The notes: generated from the letters alone by a model not told the origin. DNA of 64,000 nucleotides from Cryobacterium algoricola (GCF_004402485.1 NZ_SOFG01000016.1:62001-126000); one strand, 5' to 3'. Counted from the stretch's first letter, positions 24,535 to 33,811 are shown. Made by a program: numbers and translations.

Positions 24535-25433
24535 CCGACGCCGCCGACCTGTTCGCGGCGGCGCATCCTCGCGGACAGCCAGTCCGTGAGCCGGATCATC
24601 GGGAGGGCGAGCAGCACGAAAAGCAGCCCGGCGAGCACGTAGGGTGTGAAGTTGAAGCTCGCGGCCGTCTCGATCTGCGCTGCCCTGACCGCGTCGACGG
24701 CGCCGAGCACACTGATCAGGCCGACGTCCTTCTGCATCGCGACGAAGTCGTTCATCAGCGCCGGGGTCACCTTGCGGAACGCCTGCGGCAGCACGATCGT
24801 GCGCAGGGTGCGCCCGTGGCTGAGGCCGAGCGACCGCCCGGCGAGCACCTGCGAGGGGTGCACGGCCTCGATGCCCGCCCGCCACACCTCGGCAACGTAA
24901 GCCGAATAGGTGAGCACGAGCGCGATCGTGCCCCAGACGTACGAAGGCAGCTTCGGGAAGACCCCGAGACCCGGCAGCCCGAACCCGACGAGGTAGAGCA
25001 CGATGATGAGCGGCAGCCCGCGGAACAGGTCGGTATACCCGGCGGCGAGGGCGCGCAGCGGGAAAAAGACCGCGCCGCGCAGGGTGCGCAGCGTCGCGAG
25101 CACCAGGCTCAGGAGCAGCACGCCCACGGCAGCGACGAGCAGCACGCGGATGTTGAGCAACAGTCCCTCGAAGACCCGCGGCCAGGCCTTCACCGCGACG
25201 GCGGGGTCGAAGAAGGACTGCTGCACCCGGGTCCAGCCCGGGGTGTTGACTACGAAGACCCAGATCACCGCCGCGAACACGAGAGTGCTCACGGCGCTCA
25301 GCAGCACGGACCGGGTGGTCTGCGTGCGCCGGTACGCGCGGCGACCCAGCTCGACCGCGCTCGGCGACCTGGCCGGCCCACCGGTGCCGGCAATCGGGTC
25401 GGGGCCGGCCCCCGGGTCGTCCGCCGGCGTCAC
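24531..25433 (-). CDS. polar amino-acid ABC transporter permease
   Basis: A 300-residue permease with an atypical hydrophilic N-terminus of about 45 residues, one extra hydrophobic segment (about 45-65) and five more segments. The EAA loop is AEVWRAGIEAVHPSQVLAGR followed by SLGLSHGRTLRTIVLPQAFR, typical of His/Glu/Gln-type transporters. The GTG start at 25433 overlaps the stop of the binding-protein gene (GTGA). It forms the membrane channel with the ATPase immediately downstream. Confidence 0.9.
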   Translation of the reverse strand: MTPADDPGAGPDPIAGTGGPARSPSAVELGRRAYRRTQTTRSVLLSAVSTLVFAAVIWVFVVNTPGWTRVQQSFFDPAVAVKAWPRVFEGLLLNIRVLLVAAVGVLLLSLVLATLRTLRGAVFFPLRALAAGYTDLFRGLPLIIVLYLVGFGLPGLGVFPKLPSYVWGTIALVLTYSAYVAEVWRAGIEAVHPSQVLAGRSLGLSHGRTLRTIVLPQAFRKVTPALMNDFVAMQKDVGLISVLGAVDAVRAAQIETAASFNFTPYVLAGLLFVLLALPMIRLTDWLSARMRRREQVGGVG

Positions 25434-26365
25434 TTCAGGACGGGCGCGTCCGCGTTGCCGGCGAGCCAGGTGTCTGCGAGGTTCGCGAGGGTGCCATCGG
25501 CGCGGAGGGCGTCGACGGCCGCGCTCACCGCGGCGGTCAGCGGGCTGTCCTTGGCCAGGACGAGGCCGAATGCGTCGGTACCCGCCTGGGTGCCGGGCGT
25601 CGCGCCGGGGGTGGGGGTCGGGCTGCTGGACCCGGCAGCGGAATCGGGCAGCTGCCCGATGATCGTGCCGCCGTCGAGTTCGACGCCGGTGAGGTAGAAC
25701 GCGGTCGGGAGATCGACGACGATCGCGTCGACGGTGCCGTTCTGCAGCGCGAGCTTGGCGTCGTCGTTCGTGTTGAACGCCTGCACGCCCTGGGTCGGAG
25801 CGATCAGTTTCTCCGCTTCGATGAAGCTCGTCGTGCCGGTCGCGGCCCCGACCAGGAGCCCCTTGAGCCCGGCGAGCGAGGTCACTCCGGCGGCCGGGGA
25901 GGTGCCGACGGTGATCACCGCCTGGGTGGTCTCGTAGTACGGCGAGGAGAAGTCGACCTGCTGGGCGCGTTCCGCCGTGATCGAGAACTGCTGCAGGTTG
26001 AAGTCGAAGCCCTTCGGCCCCGGAGCGATCGCCTCGTCGAAGGTGCTCCGCACCCACGTCACGTTCTCCTTCGCGAAGCCGAGCTTGCCGGCGACGGCAT
26101 AGGCGACGGCGGCTTCGAAGCCCTTCCCGGATGCCGGTGAGTCATCGATCACCCAGGGGAAGTATGCGGGTTCCCCGGTTCCGATCGTGAGCTTGCCGGG
26201 CGTGAGGTACATGCTCGGATCCGGCGAGCTGAGCGACTGGCCTGCGGTCGAATCCGAGCCCGTGCTCGGCGCGGGGCTCCCGGCAGAGCATGCACTCAGG
26301 AGCAGCGCGCCCGCCAGCGAGAGCGCGAGCACCAAAACGTGACGGGACCTGCGACGATTCAGCAT
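25430..26365 (-). CDS. polar amino-acid ABC transporter substrate-binding lipoprotein
   Basis: A 311-residue lipoprotein with a signal peptide ending in LLLSAC (lipobox, cysteine about 26), followed by a Ser/Thr/Pro-rich spacer and a family 3 periplasmic-binding fold: LTIGTGEPAYFPWVIDD, NVTWVRSTFDEAIAP, ITAERAQQVDFSSPYY and LVVGAATGTTSF. A Ser/Pro/Thr-rich insertion (SSSPTPTPGATPG) interrupts the C-terminal lobe near residue 255 and is unusual. The ATG at 26365 is chosen because AAGGAG precedes it. First gene of the three-gene importer; specificity within polar amino acids is not readable. Confidence 0.9.
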   Translation of the reverse strand: MLNRRRSRHVLVLALSLAGALLLSACSAGSPAPSTGSDSTAGQSLSSPDPSMYLTPGKLTIGTGEPAYFPWVIDDSPASGKGFEAAVAYAVAGKLGFAKENVTWVRSTFDEAIAPGPKGFDFNLQQFSITAERAQQVDFSSPYYETTQAVITVGTSPAAGVTSLAGLKGLLVGAATGTTSFIEAEKLIAPTQGVQAFNTNDDAKLALQNGTVDAIVVDLPTAFYLTGVELDGGTIIGQLPDSAAGSSSPTPTPGATPGTQAGTDAFGLVLAKDSPLTAAVSAAVDALRADGTLANLADTWLAGNADAPVLK

Positions 26366-26468
26366 TGACCACTCCTTGGGATGACTGTCTCTGGCCATCA
26401 TGACGCATGTTTTCGCGGTCGTCGGCACGCACCCGCGAATGTGACGGTCTCGTTAGGAACACCGGGGT

Positions 26469-27818
26469 GTGCGAAAGTGGAACGTGCCCGATTCCCCTAC
26501 CCCGAAACCACCGGTTTGGTCCGCATCGGGGGTGAGCCTGCGCGTCGCGCTCTGGGCCGGGTTCGTCGTCGTGCACGCGTGGCTCGTGTACCTCTGCTTC
26601 ACGGCGATCGGCTGGCCGCTCGGCGACGTCGACGTCGTCTACCTGGGCTGGGCGACCGATGCGGCGAGCGGCCAGGCCCTCGTCGGCATCACCGCACCCT
26701 TCGTCTACCCCCTCCTGGCCGTCGTGCCGATCTTCGCGGCCCTCGCCTTCGGCACCGCCTCGTACACGGCGACCTGGCTCGGCATCGTCGCCCTGCTCAA
26801 CGCGGTCGCCTTCGCGGCCCTGACCGGTCGACGCCGGGGGCCGCGCGCGCTCCTCGCCGCGGCCTGGTGGCTCGGCTTCCTGCTCCTTCTCGGTCCGATC
26901 GCCCTCGCCAGGATCGACTCGATCACGGCCCCGCTCGTCATCCTCGCCGTACTGTGGCTGCGGACCCGCCCGGTCTGGGGCACCGTCATCCTCACGATCG
27001 CGACCTGGGTGAAGATCTGGCCGATCGCCGTCATCGCAGCCCTGGTCGTCGCCTCGAAACAGCGTATGCGCGCCGGTTACGTCTTCCTCGCCACGAGCGC
27101 CGTCATCGTGCTCACCGCATTCGCCCTCGGCAGCGGCCTCCGGGTGTTCAGCTTCATCTCCGAGCAGACCAGCCGCGGCATCCAGATCGAATCTCCGGTC
27201 GGCGCCATCTGGATGGTGCAGGCCGCGCTGCGGATCCCGGGCAGCTACATCTATTACGACCACGACATCCTCACCTTCCAGGTCGTCGGTCCGGGATCGT
27301 CCATCGCCGTCGCGCTCATGACGCCGGTGCTCGCGCTCGGCATCGCCGCCGTGCTGCTGATCGCGCTGCGGGCGACGCGGGCGGGGGCGACCTTCGAGAA
27401 GCTCTTCCCGCCCCTCGTGCTCGCGCTCGTCGTGACCCTGATGGCGGTCAACAAGGTCGGCTCGCCGCAATTCGTGATCTGGCTCGCCGCGCCGACCATC
27501 CTCGGTATCCTGCTGTGGGGGCGTGGCTGGCGCACCCCGACCATCCTCGTCGCCGTCATCGCCGGGCTCACGCAGCTCGTCTACCCCTACCTCTACGACT
27601 GGCTGCTCGTCGCCAACCCGCTGATGGTGCTCGCGCTCTCCGCGCGCAACGTGCTCGAGTTCGTCCTGCTCGCCTGGGCCATCCGCGAAGTGTGGGCTCT
27701 CGGCAGCCGCTCCGTCCCGCACGGCGCCGTCCGCGGCGGCCACCACGGCGACAACGCAGCCCCGCACGACCCACCGGCGGCCGGCCTCGACCGCCCGATC
27801 CTCACCCCCAGGGAGTAA
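26469..27818 (+). CDS. GT87-type (DUF2029) polyprenyl-sugar glycosyltransferase-like membrane protein
   Basis: A 449-residue protein with about 10-12 membrane segments. The extracytoplasmic loop following the first segment carries GDVDVVYLGWATDA, and YPLLAVVPIF, WVKIWPIAVIAALV and NKVGSPQFVIWLAAP fit the GT87/DUF2029 mannosyltransferase-like group of the GT-C superfamily, which use polyprenyl-phosphate sugars outside the membrane. Donor and acceptor are unknown. The C-terminus is a hydrophilic, histidine-containing tail. It starts with GTG and is followed 2 bp later by the small thiamine-binding gene. Confidence 0.75.
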   Translation: MRKWNVPDSPTPKPPVWSASGVSLRVALWAGFVVVHAWLVYLCFTAIGWPLGDVDVVYLGWATDAASGQALVGITAPFVYPLLAVVPIFAALAFGTASYTATWLGIVALLNAVAFAALTGRRRGPRALLAAAWWLGFLLLLGPIALARIDSITAPLVILAVLWLRTRPVWGTVILTIATWVKIWPIAVIAALVVASKQRMRAGYVFLATSAVIVLTAFALGSGLRVFSFISEQTSRGIQIESPVGAIWMVQAALRIPGSYIYYDHDILTFQVVGPGSSIAVALMTPVLALGIAAVLLIALRATRAGATFEKLFPPLVLALVVTLMAVNKVGSPQFVIWLAAPTILGILLWGRGWRTPTILVAVIAGLTQLVYPYLYDWLLVANPLMVLALSARNVLEFVLLAWAIREVWALGSRSVPHGAVRGGHHGDNAAPHDPPAAGLDRPILTPRE

Positions 27819-27820
27819 TC

Positions 27821-28147
27821 ATGCTCGTCGCCTTTTCCGTTTCCCCGTCCGGCGCCCAGGACGCGGAGGGATCCGTGCACGACGCCGTCGCCGCGGCCGT
27901 GCGCATCGTCCGCGAATCGGGCCTGCCGAACCACACCGATTCGATGTTCACGACCATCGAGGGGTCATGGGACGAGGTCTTCGCCGTCGTCAAGGCCGCG
28001 ACGGAGGCCGTCGGCGCCTTCGGCCCCCGGGTCTCCCTCGTGCTCAAGGCCGACATCCGCCCCGGACACACCGGCGAGCTGACCGGCAAGGTCGAACGCC
28101 TCGAGGTCGCGCTCCGGAACGCACGGGAGACCGGCGACGAGGCGTAG
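27821..28147 (+). CDS. thiamine-binding protein, MTH1187/YkoF-like
   Basis: A 108-residue ferredoxin-like fold protein. MLVAFSVSPSG, HDAVAAAVRIVRESGLPN, MFTTIEGSWDEVF and SLVLKADIRPGH follow the MTH1187/YkoF family, members of which bind thiamine. It begins 2 bp after the glycosyltransferase gene with GGGAG upstream, so it is co-transcribed. No thiamine biosynthesis gene or thiamine riboswitch is near, so its partner is unclear. Confidence 0.8.
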   Translation: MLVAFSVSPSGAQDAEGSVHDAVAAAVRIVRESGLPNHTDSMFTTIEGSWDEVFAVVKAATEAVGAFGPRVSLVLKADIRPGHTGELTGKVERLEVALRNARETGDEA

Positions 28148-28185
28148 CCGACACGGCACGGGCTGGCGGTCGCCGCCGGACGCTT

Positions 28186-28203
28186 CCGGACGGATCCGTC
28201 CGG
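28186..28203 (+). promoter_or_regulatory. perfect 18-bp palindrome in the MFS gene promoter
   Basis: CCGGACGGATCCGTCCGG is fully self-complementary and covers the position expected for the -35 region and spacer of the leaderless promoter that follows. This is the geometry of a repressor operator. No regulator gene is adjacent. Confidence 0.6.
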
Positions 28204-28206
28204 CCC

Positions 28207-28219
28207 TAGGCTGGAGCGC
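28207..28219 (+). promoter_or_regulatory. leaderless -10 element for the MFS gene
   Basis: TAGGCT, 7 nt, then the ATG at 28220. Confidence 0.6.
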
Positions 28220-29500
28220 ATGCCCTCAACCACCGACGGGTCGGCGATTCTGTCTCCGACCCGCATCCGCCTTGCCCTGCTCGCCCTCGCGCTCGGCGGC
28301 TTCGGCATCGGCGCGACCGAATTCGTGGCGATGGGGCTGCTGCCGAACCTCGCGCAAGACCTCCTGCCCGGCCTCTACGCGACCGCGCCGGACGCCGCGA
28401 ACGCCCAGATCGGCTGGCTGATCTCGGCGTATGCCCTCGGCGTCGTCGTCGGAGCCCCGACGATCGCGGCGGCGGCGGCACGCTGGCCGCGCAAACAGCT
28501 GTTGCTCGCCCTGCTCGCCGCATTCACCCTGGCGACGATCGCCTCCGCCCTGCTGCCGACCTTCGGGCTCGTGCTCGTGGCCCGGTTCGTGGCCGCGCTT
28601 CCGCACGGCGCCTATTTCGGCATCGCGTCGCTCGTCGCTGCCGACCTGATGGGCCCGGGCAAGCGCGCACGCGGCGTCGCGCTCGTGCTCAGCGGGCTGA
28701 CCATCTCGAACGTGGTCGGCGTGCCCGTGATCACCTGGATCGGGCAGGTCTACGGCTGGCGGGTCGCCTATCTCGTCGTCGCCGCCGTCTTCGCGGTCAC
28801 GTTCCTCGCCGTGATCCTGCTCGTGCCGTTCCAGTCCGGTGACCCGCTTGCGACCATGCGCAACGAGCTCAAGGCCTTCGGCCGGCTGCAGGTCTGGTTC
28901 GCGCTCGGCATCGGCGCGATCGGCTTCGGCGGCCTCTTCGCCGTCTACACCTACGTCGCCCCGCTGACCATCGAGGTCACGGGCCTCGGCGCCGGGGCGG
29001 TGCCGCTCGTGCTCGTGGTCATCGGCCTCGGCATGACCGTCGGCAACCTGCTCGGCGGCCACCTGGCCGACAAGAGCGTCCGCCGCACCCTCTACGGCTT
29101 CTTCGCCGTGATGATCGTCGCCCTCGTCGGGCTCGCCCTCTCCGCGCAGTTCCTGCCCGGGCTCCTGATCGGTGTGTTCCTCGTCGGCGGTGCCGCCGCC
29201 GGACTCTCCCCGGCGATCCAGACCCGGCTGATGGATGTCTCGGCGGACAGCCAGTCCATCGCCGCGGCCCTCAACCACTCGGCGCTCAATATCGGCAACG
29301 CACTCGGCGCCTTCCTCGGCGGCCTCGCGATCGCGGGCGGCCTCGGCTACGTCGCCCCGGTCTGGATCGGCGCGGGACTGAGCGTCATCGGACTCGTCCT
29401 CGCCGTCGTGAGCTTCGCGATCGACCGGTCCCGGCGCCGCAACGGACAGCACGTGCCGTACGGCACCGACCTCATCGACATTGTCAGGGACGCCGCTTAA
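28220..29500 (+). CDS. MFS transporter, AraJ/DHA1-like exporter
   Basis: A 426-residue major facilitator with 12 predicted membrane segments. ALALGGFGIGATEFVAMGLL is the usual first helix of AraJ/YdhP-like DHA1 exporters; WLISAYALGVVVGAPTIAA and FVAALPHGAYFGIASLVAAD hold the conserved loop and helix 4-5 features. Substrates of this group include sugars and arabinose-like compounds or drugs, so the cargo is not assigned. It stands alone with its own leaderless promoter and a palindromic operator-like site. Confidence 0.85.
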   Translation: MPSTTDGSAILSPTRIRLALLALALGGFGIGATEFVAMGLLPNLAQDLLPGLYATAPDAANAQIGWLISAYALGVVVGAPTIAAAAARWPRKQLLLALLAAFTLATIASALLPTFGLVLVARFVAALPHGAYFGIASLVAADLMGPGKRARGVALVLSGLTISNVVGVPVITWIGQVYGWRVAYLVVAAVFAVTFLAVILLVPFQSGDPLATMRNELKAFGRLQVWFALGIGAIGFGGLFAVYTYVAPLTIEVTGLGAGAVPLVLVVIGLGMTVGNLLGGHLADKSVRRTLYGFFAVMIVALVGLALSAQFLPGLLIGVFLVGGAAAGLSPAIQTRLMDVSADSQSIAAALNHSALNIGNALGAFLGGLAIAGGLGYVAPVWIGAGLSVIGLVLAVVSFAIDRSRRRNGQHVPYGTDLIDIVRDAA

Positions 29501-29520
29501 CGCCGAAGCCGGAGCCTTTC

Positions 29521-29560
29521 GTGATCCACCGTCGGCGCAGCAGCGCCTGCGACGGGTCAC
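29521..29560. terminator. hairpin between convergent MFS and response regulator genes
   Basis: CCGTCG and GCGC pair with GCGC and CGACGG around AGCA (29529-29555), with GTGA/TCAC adding outer pairs. Symmetric position fits a bidirectional terminator. Confidence 0.6.
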
Positions 29561-29593
29561 GGAAAACTCCGACAGGGGGTCGGGAGTACCCGG

Positions 29594-30280
29594 TCAGTCC
29601 GTCTGCAGCAGGATCCCGTCGTGGATCGCGCGCTTCCGCAGCGCGACCTTCGTTCCGACGTCGAAGCCCGCAAGGCGGTACTTCTCGCGAATCCGCTTGA
29701 GGTAGGACTTGGCGGTCTCCTCGGAGATGCCGAGCTGGTGGGCGACGGCCTTCACTGGTTCTCCGGCACCGTAGAGCGCCATCACGCGGCGTTCCTGCGC
29801 GCTCAGTCGCGGTGAGCCGCCGCCCGTGCCCGCGCTGAGCGCTTCGTCGAGCTCAGCGGAGATGTAGGACTCTCCGTCGAAGGCGGCGCGGATGGCGTCG
29901 ACGATCATGCCGGCTTCCTCGCTCTTGACGAGGTAGCCGAGCGCCCCGGCGGCGAGTGCCTCGCGTACGAGTCCGGGCTCCGAGTACGTGCTCATCAGGA
30001 CGGTCTTGACGCCGGCCGTCTTGAGCGTCGAGATCTTGAGTGAGACCGGGATGTTGTCCTTGAGGTCGAGGTCGAGGAGCACGACGTCCACCGGGAATTC
30101 GGGGTGGGTGAGGAGTTCCGGCCACGTTGTGACCGCAGCGACCATGTTGATGTCGTCCGCAGCACCGCGGATCCATTCCGTCAACGCGCCCAGGAGCATC
30201 CTGTGGTCGTCGACGAGGGCCAGCCGGATGGGATTCTCCCTGCTGGGCACCACTCGGGTGGTCGTGCTGATGTTCGTCAC
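29594..30280 (-). CDS. NarL/LuxR-type response regulator
   Basis: A 228-residue two-component regulator. Receiver domain (about 15-135): acidic pair in ALVDDHRML, phosphoacceptor aspartate in VVLLDLDLKD, then TVLMSTYS and YLVKSEEAG. The C-terminal HTH (about 160-220) reads LSAQERRVMALYGAGEPVKA then VAHQLGISEETAKSYLKRIR. The GTG at 30280 is chosen because AGGAGG lies 5 nt upstream. It is the last gene of the kinase / membrane protein / regulator operon, so the upstream kinase is the likely partner. Confidence 0.88.
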   Translation of the reverse strand: MTNISTTTRVVPSRENPIRLALVDDHRMLLGALTEWIRGAADDINMVAAVTTWPELLTHPEFPVDVVLLDLDLKDNIPVSLKISTLKTAGVKTVLMSTYSEPGLVREALAAGALGYLVKSEEAGMIVDAIRAAFDGESYISAELDEALSAGTGGGSPRLSAQERRVMALYGAGEPVKAVAHQLGISEETAKSYLKRIREKYRLAGFDVGTKVALRKRAIHDGILLQTD

Positions 30281-30340
30281 TGTTGCCTCCTGTTGCCTGT
30301 GCATTCGACTGGTAGCCCGGCGATGCCGGACCAGAAAATT

Positions 30341-31645
30341 TCACGCATCTGCGGGATTGTCAATGCTGCATTCGATCTCCACGTGCAGACTGCCACCCCG
30401 GCTCGACGCAGTGTGCGGGCCGACTACCCGGATAGCTTGCCACGTCTCGGGGTCGACCCGTCGTCGGGGCACACCGGTGGTGGCCAATTCGATGGGGAAT
30501 CGTAACTTATGACGGTCGATCAGGCCATTCGTGTGGCGGATCGGTCCGAGGGACAGGGCGACGGATGCCTCGGGGCGCTGCGTGTCGCTGATCAGGAGCC
30601 AGATGGTGCGCAGCAGGGCGTCGCGCTGGGCGGGGTCGAGCAGTCCGGCGAGTCCGGCTGGGTCGTTGAGGCTCACCGAGGGACCGAGGAACTCGGACTC
30701 CGTGATGGCGTGGTGGAGCCAGGTTTCCCGGCGGCCCTGGATCAGGTGCAGCCGCAACTGGGTCGCGAGCGAGGACGCGGTCGTCGATTTGGCCGCATTG
30801 AGCGGGAGCGCGGTGCGCCCCTTGGCCACGTCGTCGAGCAGGGTCTCCGCGTCGAGGTCGATCCGGGCGAGGTCCTCCGAGGCGAGCATGCCGACCGCGA
30901 ACCGCGGCTGGGAGACCGTGCTCTGCACGAGCACGAGGTCCAGTTCCCGCTGCACCATCCGGTGGAATGACCGAACGATGGCGACGCCGAGGAGCGGGGG
31001 AATCACGGCGAGTCCGAACGCGACGAGTTCCGGCGCGAACGACAGCGGGTCGCTGCGCGGCTCGGTGACCGCGAACACGGCCAGGATGGTGCCGAGGACG
31101 GCCGTCGACGAGACGACGTCCCTCCCGCGGCGCACGGTCACGAGCGCGATCAGCAGGCTCCCGACCGCGGCGGCCGCCGTCGGGTAGACGCCCTGGTCCG
31201 CGCCGGCGTGGGAACCGGCCAGGTCGAGCGCGACGACGACCGCGCCGGCCGCGAGGGCCGCTGCGAACAGCCAGTCCGGCATTCGTGCGGAGAGCCGTTG
31301 CACGACGACGATCGCGAATGCCGTCGCCGCCACCAGAATCACCCAGGCCACGAGGGTCGGGACGGGAGTCGAGTATCGGGGCAACTGATCGAGGCATTCC
31401 CAGAACAGGTAGGCCGCAACGATGCCTCCTGCGATGGAGAGGCCGATTCCGAGGTGGCGTCCGCCGAGGCCGCTCTGGTTGGCGCGTGTCGTCTCGACCG
31501 TGCGTTCGGGCCTGCGGAAGCTGCGGCGGCGGTCCTGGCGCTCCTGGCGCCCGTGCTCCGCGAGCGGGCCGGCCTCGGTGTCGGTGCGCCGGGTCTGTCG
31601 ACGGATGCCGCGCTCTGGCGGCACGGTGACGCCGCGGGTGCTCAC
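30341..31645 (-). CDS. membrane protein of unknown function inside a two-component operon
   Basis: A 434-residue protein with a basic N-terminus of about 65 residues, some seven membrane segments (about 70-250) and a cytoplasmic C-terminal half of about 180 residues with no motif I recognise. It starts with a GTG that overlaps the stop of the histidine kinase (GTGA), and the response regulator follows 60 bp after its stop. This placement suggests it takes part in signal perception or relay, perhaps as a third component. The C-terminal segment LVQSTVSQPRFAVGMLASED has no histidine-kinase or receiver features. Confidence 0.7.
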   Translation of the reverse strand: MSTRGVTVPPERGIRRQTRRTDTEAGPLAEHGRQERQDRRRSFRRPERTVETTRANQSGLGGRHLGIGLSIAGGIVAAYLFWECLDQLPRYSTPVPTLVAWVILVAATAFAIVVVQRLSARMPDWLFAAALAAGAVVVALDLAGSHAGADQGVYPTAAAAVGSLLIALVTVRRGRDVVSSTAVLGTILAVFAVTEPRSDPLSFAPELVAFGLAVIPPLLGVAIVRSFHRMVQRELDLVLVQSTVSQPRFAVGMLASEDLARIDLDAETLLDDVAKGRTALPLNAAKSTTASSLATQLRLHLIQGRRETWLHHAITESEFLGPSVSLNDPAGLAGLLDPAQRDALLRTIWLLISDTQRPEASVALSLGPIRHTNGLIDRHKLRFPIELATTGVPRRRVDPETWQAIRVVGPHTASSRGGSLHVEIECSIDNPADA

Positions 31646-32811
31646 TTGGGCACCTCGAGCACGACCGTCGTTCCCGAGCCGGGGGACGAGAACAGCCGGG
31701 CGTTGCCGCCGACATCGCGGAGCCTGGCGACGACGGACTCGGCGAAACCGAGGCGCTCCGGGCTGACCGCCGCGAGGTCGAAGCCGACGCCCGCGTCGGT
31801 GACCATGGCGCGCACCGTCGTGTCGTCGTCCGTGATCGTGACGTCGGCGCGGGCGACCCCGGCGTGCCTGCGCACGTTCTCGAGGCACTCGCCCAGGGCG
31901 AGCAGGAAGGAGTCCAGGACCGTGCTCGGCAGCAGGACCTGGCCGCTCCCGTGCCAGTCCACGTCGAGTCCCATACGTTTGAAGCGCTGTTTCACGGACT
32001 CGAGGGTGCTGCCGAGGGCCGCCTCCGATGCGGGCTCGAGCGTGTAGACGCCCGAGCGGTGCGGTGTCGGGAGGCCGCCGAGCCGCAGCTGCCTGAGGAG
32101 CCGGGCATCATCGCCGGCCTGCTGGCGCAAGGCGGCCGGGCTCACGCCGACGCCGGAGTGCGCGAGCAGGGTGAGGGTGGCGAGGACGGTGTCGTGCAGG
32201 AGCCGTGCGTCCTGGCGGCGCTGGGCTTCGAGTTCGCTCGCATGCCGTTCGGCGAGGTGCGCGCGGCCGATTTCGGCGATGCGCTGCATGACGCGGGGAA
32301 TGCTCTGGGCGATCCACCAGCCGGCGATCGCGATCGCGAACCAGCCGGTGATCGTGAGCATGACCGGGAAGAGAGCGTCGTCGGTGAGCCGCGCGGCACA
32401 GAGGACGCTCGCGAGGGTCGCGCAGAAGGCGAGGCCCAGCATGATCAGCCGGCGTGCGGTGGTGACGAGCACCAGGGCGACGGAACCGATCGTCGGCGAG
32501 GCGATGCACGCGACCACGGCCTGTTCGCCGAGGTTGAGTCCCGATGTTCCCCGGCCGACGAAGCCGATCACGAGGATCATGGCCACGCCGCACGCGACGA
32601 CGACCGCTGCCCACCTCAGGTGCCCGTTGCGGCCGAGCAGGTACTGGGCGCCCACGATGACGAGGAGGAGGGGAAGGTTCACAGCGAGCGCCAGCGGGAC
32701 GAGGCTGCCGGGCACCAGAAGGGCCAGGAATGCGGCGATGGAGCCCGCGAGCCCGGTCAGCCGCGCACCCTTGCGCAGCAGCCGATCCCGTTCCTTGAAG
32801 ATGCGTTGCAT
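31642..32811 (-). CDS. membrane sensor histidine kinase, HisKA_3 class
   Basis: A 389-residue kinase with about six N-terminal membrane segments (about 20-185) and a cytoplasmic kinase core. The dimerisation helix RLLHDTVLATLTLLAH (about 210) has the phosphoacceptor histidine before D, and the ATPase region shows N-box ALGECLENVRRHAGVA, G1 VTDAGVGFDLAAV and G2 SPGSGTTVVLEV. This is the NarX/DegS-like class that pairs with LuxR-type regulators, one of which ends this operon. The ATG at 32811 is supported by TAATGC 7 nt upstream. Longer upstream frames are not coding. No known sensor domain, so the stimulus is unknown. Confidence 0.85.
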   Translation of the reverse strand: MQRIFKERDRLLRKGARLTGLAGSIAAFLALLVPGSLVPLALAVNLPLLLVIVGAQYLLGRNGHLRWAAVVVACGVAMILVIGFVGRGTSGLNLGEQAVVACIASPTIGSVALVLVTTARRLIMLGLAFCATLASVLCAARLTDDALFPVMLTITGWFAIAIAGWWIAQSIPRVMQRIAEIGRAHLAERHASELEAQRRQDARLLHDTVLATLTLLAHSGVGVSPAALRQQAGDDARLLRQLRLGGLPTPHRSGVYTLEPASEAALGSTLESVKQRFKRMGLDVDWHGSGQVLLPSTVLDSFLLALGECLENVRRHAGVARADVTITDDDTTVRAMVTDAGVGFDLAAVSPERLGFAESVVARLRDVGGNARLFSSPGSGTTVVLEVPK

Positions 32812-32824
32812 ACCCGTAGCATTA
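32812..32824 (-). promoter_or_regulatory. leaderless -10 element for the histidine kinase operon
   Basis: On the minus strand TAATGC, 7 nt, then the ATG at 32811. Confidence 0.5.
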
Positions 32825-33028
32825 CCCCTCGTCGTGCTCCACAGAGCACCATATCCGGATGCGGCGGGTTTCGACGCGCGCGTGGCACTCAGTTTCACGA
32901 ATGTGCCTTGTTTACGGGCCACGCCAACGGGAGGGTCGACCGGGTGCGGGCGGGCCGGGGGCGTTTGGGCGCGTGCAGGGGGGACAGTGCGGTGCCTCGA
33001 ACTCAGTCGGGTCAGCATCCGTGCTTCC

Positions 33029-33811
33029 TCAGGTTGTTTTCACCCTAGCAGCCCCGTCGATTCCCCCCGCTTCGGTGCCCCCCGTTTCCGGCCCGGTCGG
33101 GCCCTGGGGAGTGTCTCGCCTGCCGAGTCCCATCGCGCCGAAGATCACCAGGAGCACCCCGGCCACGAGCAGGAGCCCTCCGCCGAGCAACAGGGCGATC
33201 GCCGCCGGCACGAAAAGGGCGGACCGGACGCCGGCCCGCACCTGCACGTCGACGCCCTGCGTCGCATCCGCGTTCATCACGACGACGGCCCAGTCGCCGC
33301 TCGCCACCGGCCAGACCACGCGCTGCGTTCCCGGGCCGGACGCCGCGACCGTCCACCAGGTCTGACTGCCCGGGCGGGCGGGCCGTCTGCTGCCGGGTGC
33401 CTCGCGGTACTCGGTGCGGAACGGCGACGAACTCACCGAGGTGAGCTCGCTGTGCGCGACGGATGCGAGGTAGCGTTCCACGTCCGTTCGCGGTGCGATG
33501 CCGATGAAGACGCCGGCGCCCCGGGTGCTCGTCGCCTCGAGCATCACCGTCGCGAGCCCGGAGGGTAGCCCGCCGGAACCGGGCTGGGTGCCGGTCTCTG
33601 TGCCGGTCCCTGCGCCGGTTCCGGTCTCGAGGTTGGGAGAGGTGATCGCGTAGGAGGCCACCGAGAGCGTTCCGGATGGCGTGGTCAGGAACCCGTCCCT
33701 GCCCTGCCCCGCTGCGACCGTCGCTGCCGCGACCCCGGTGGCGAGCATGCCGATGCTGGAGAGGGCCACCAGCGTTCCGACGATGACCATGACGACGTAG
33801 CCGGCTTTCAT
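33029..33811 (-). CDS. two-helix membrane protein with external domain, unknown function
   Basis: A 260-residue protein with membrane segments at about 4-30 and 210-235 enclosing an extracytoplasmic domain, and a short Gly/Thr/Pro-rich cytoplasmic tail. The external domain contains a Thr/Gly repeat ([12 protein letters not shown]) and a tryptophan-bearing core ([20 protein letters not shown], then [17 protein letters not shown]), a pattern common in actinobacterial membrane proteins without known role. AGGAG precedes the ATG. It lies between metX and the histidine kinase operon on the same strand, with its own upstream spacer of 120 bp. Confidence 0.65.
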   Translation of the reverse strand: MKAGYVVMVIVGTLVALSSIGMLATGVAAATVAAGQGRDGFLTTPSGTLSVASYAITSPNLETGTGAGTGTETGTQPGSGGLPSGLATVMLEATSTRGAGVFIGIAPRTDVERYLASVAHSELTSVSSSPFRTEYREAPGSRRPARPGSQTWWTVAASGPGTQRVVWPVASGDWAVVVMNADATQGVDVQVRAGVRSALFVPAAIALLLGGGLLLVAGVLLVIFGAMGLGRRDTPQGPTGPETGGTEAGGIDGAARVKTT

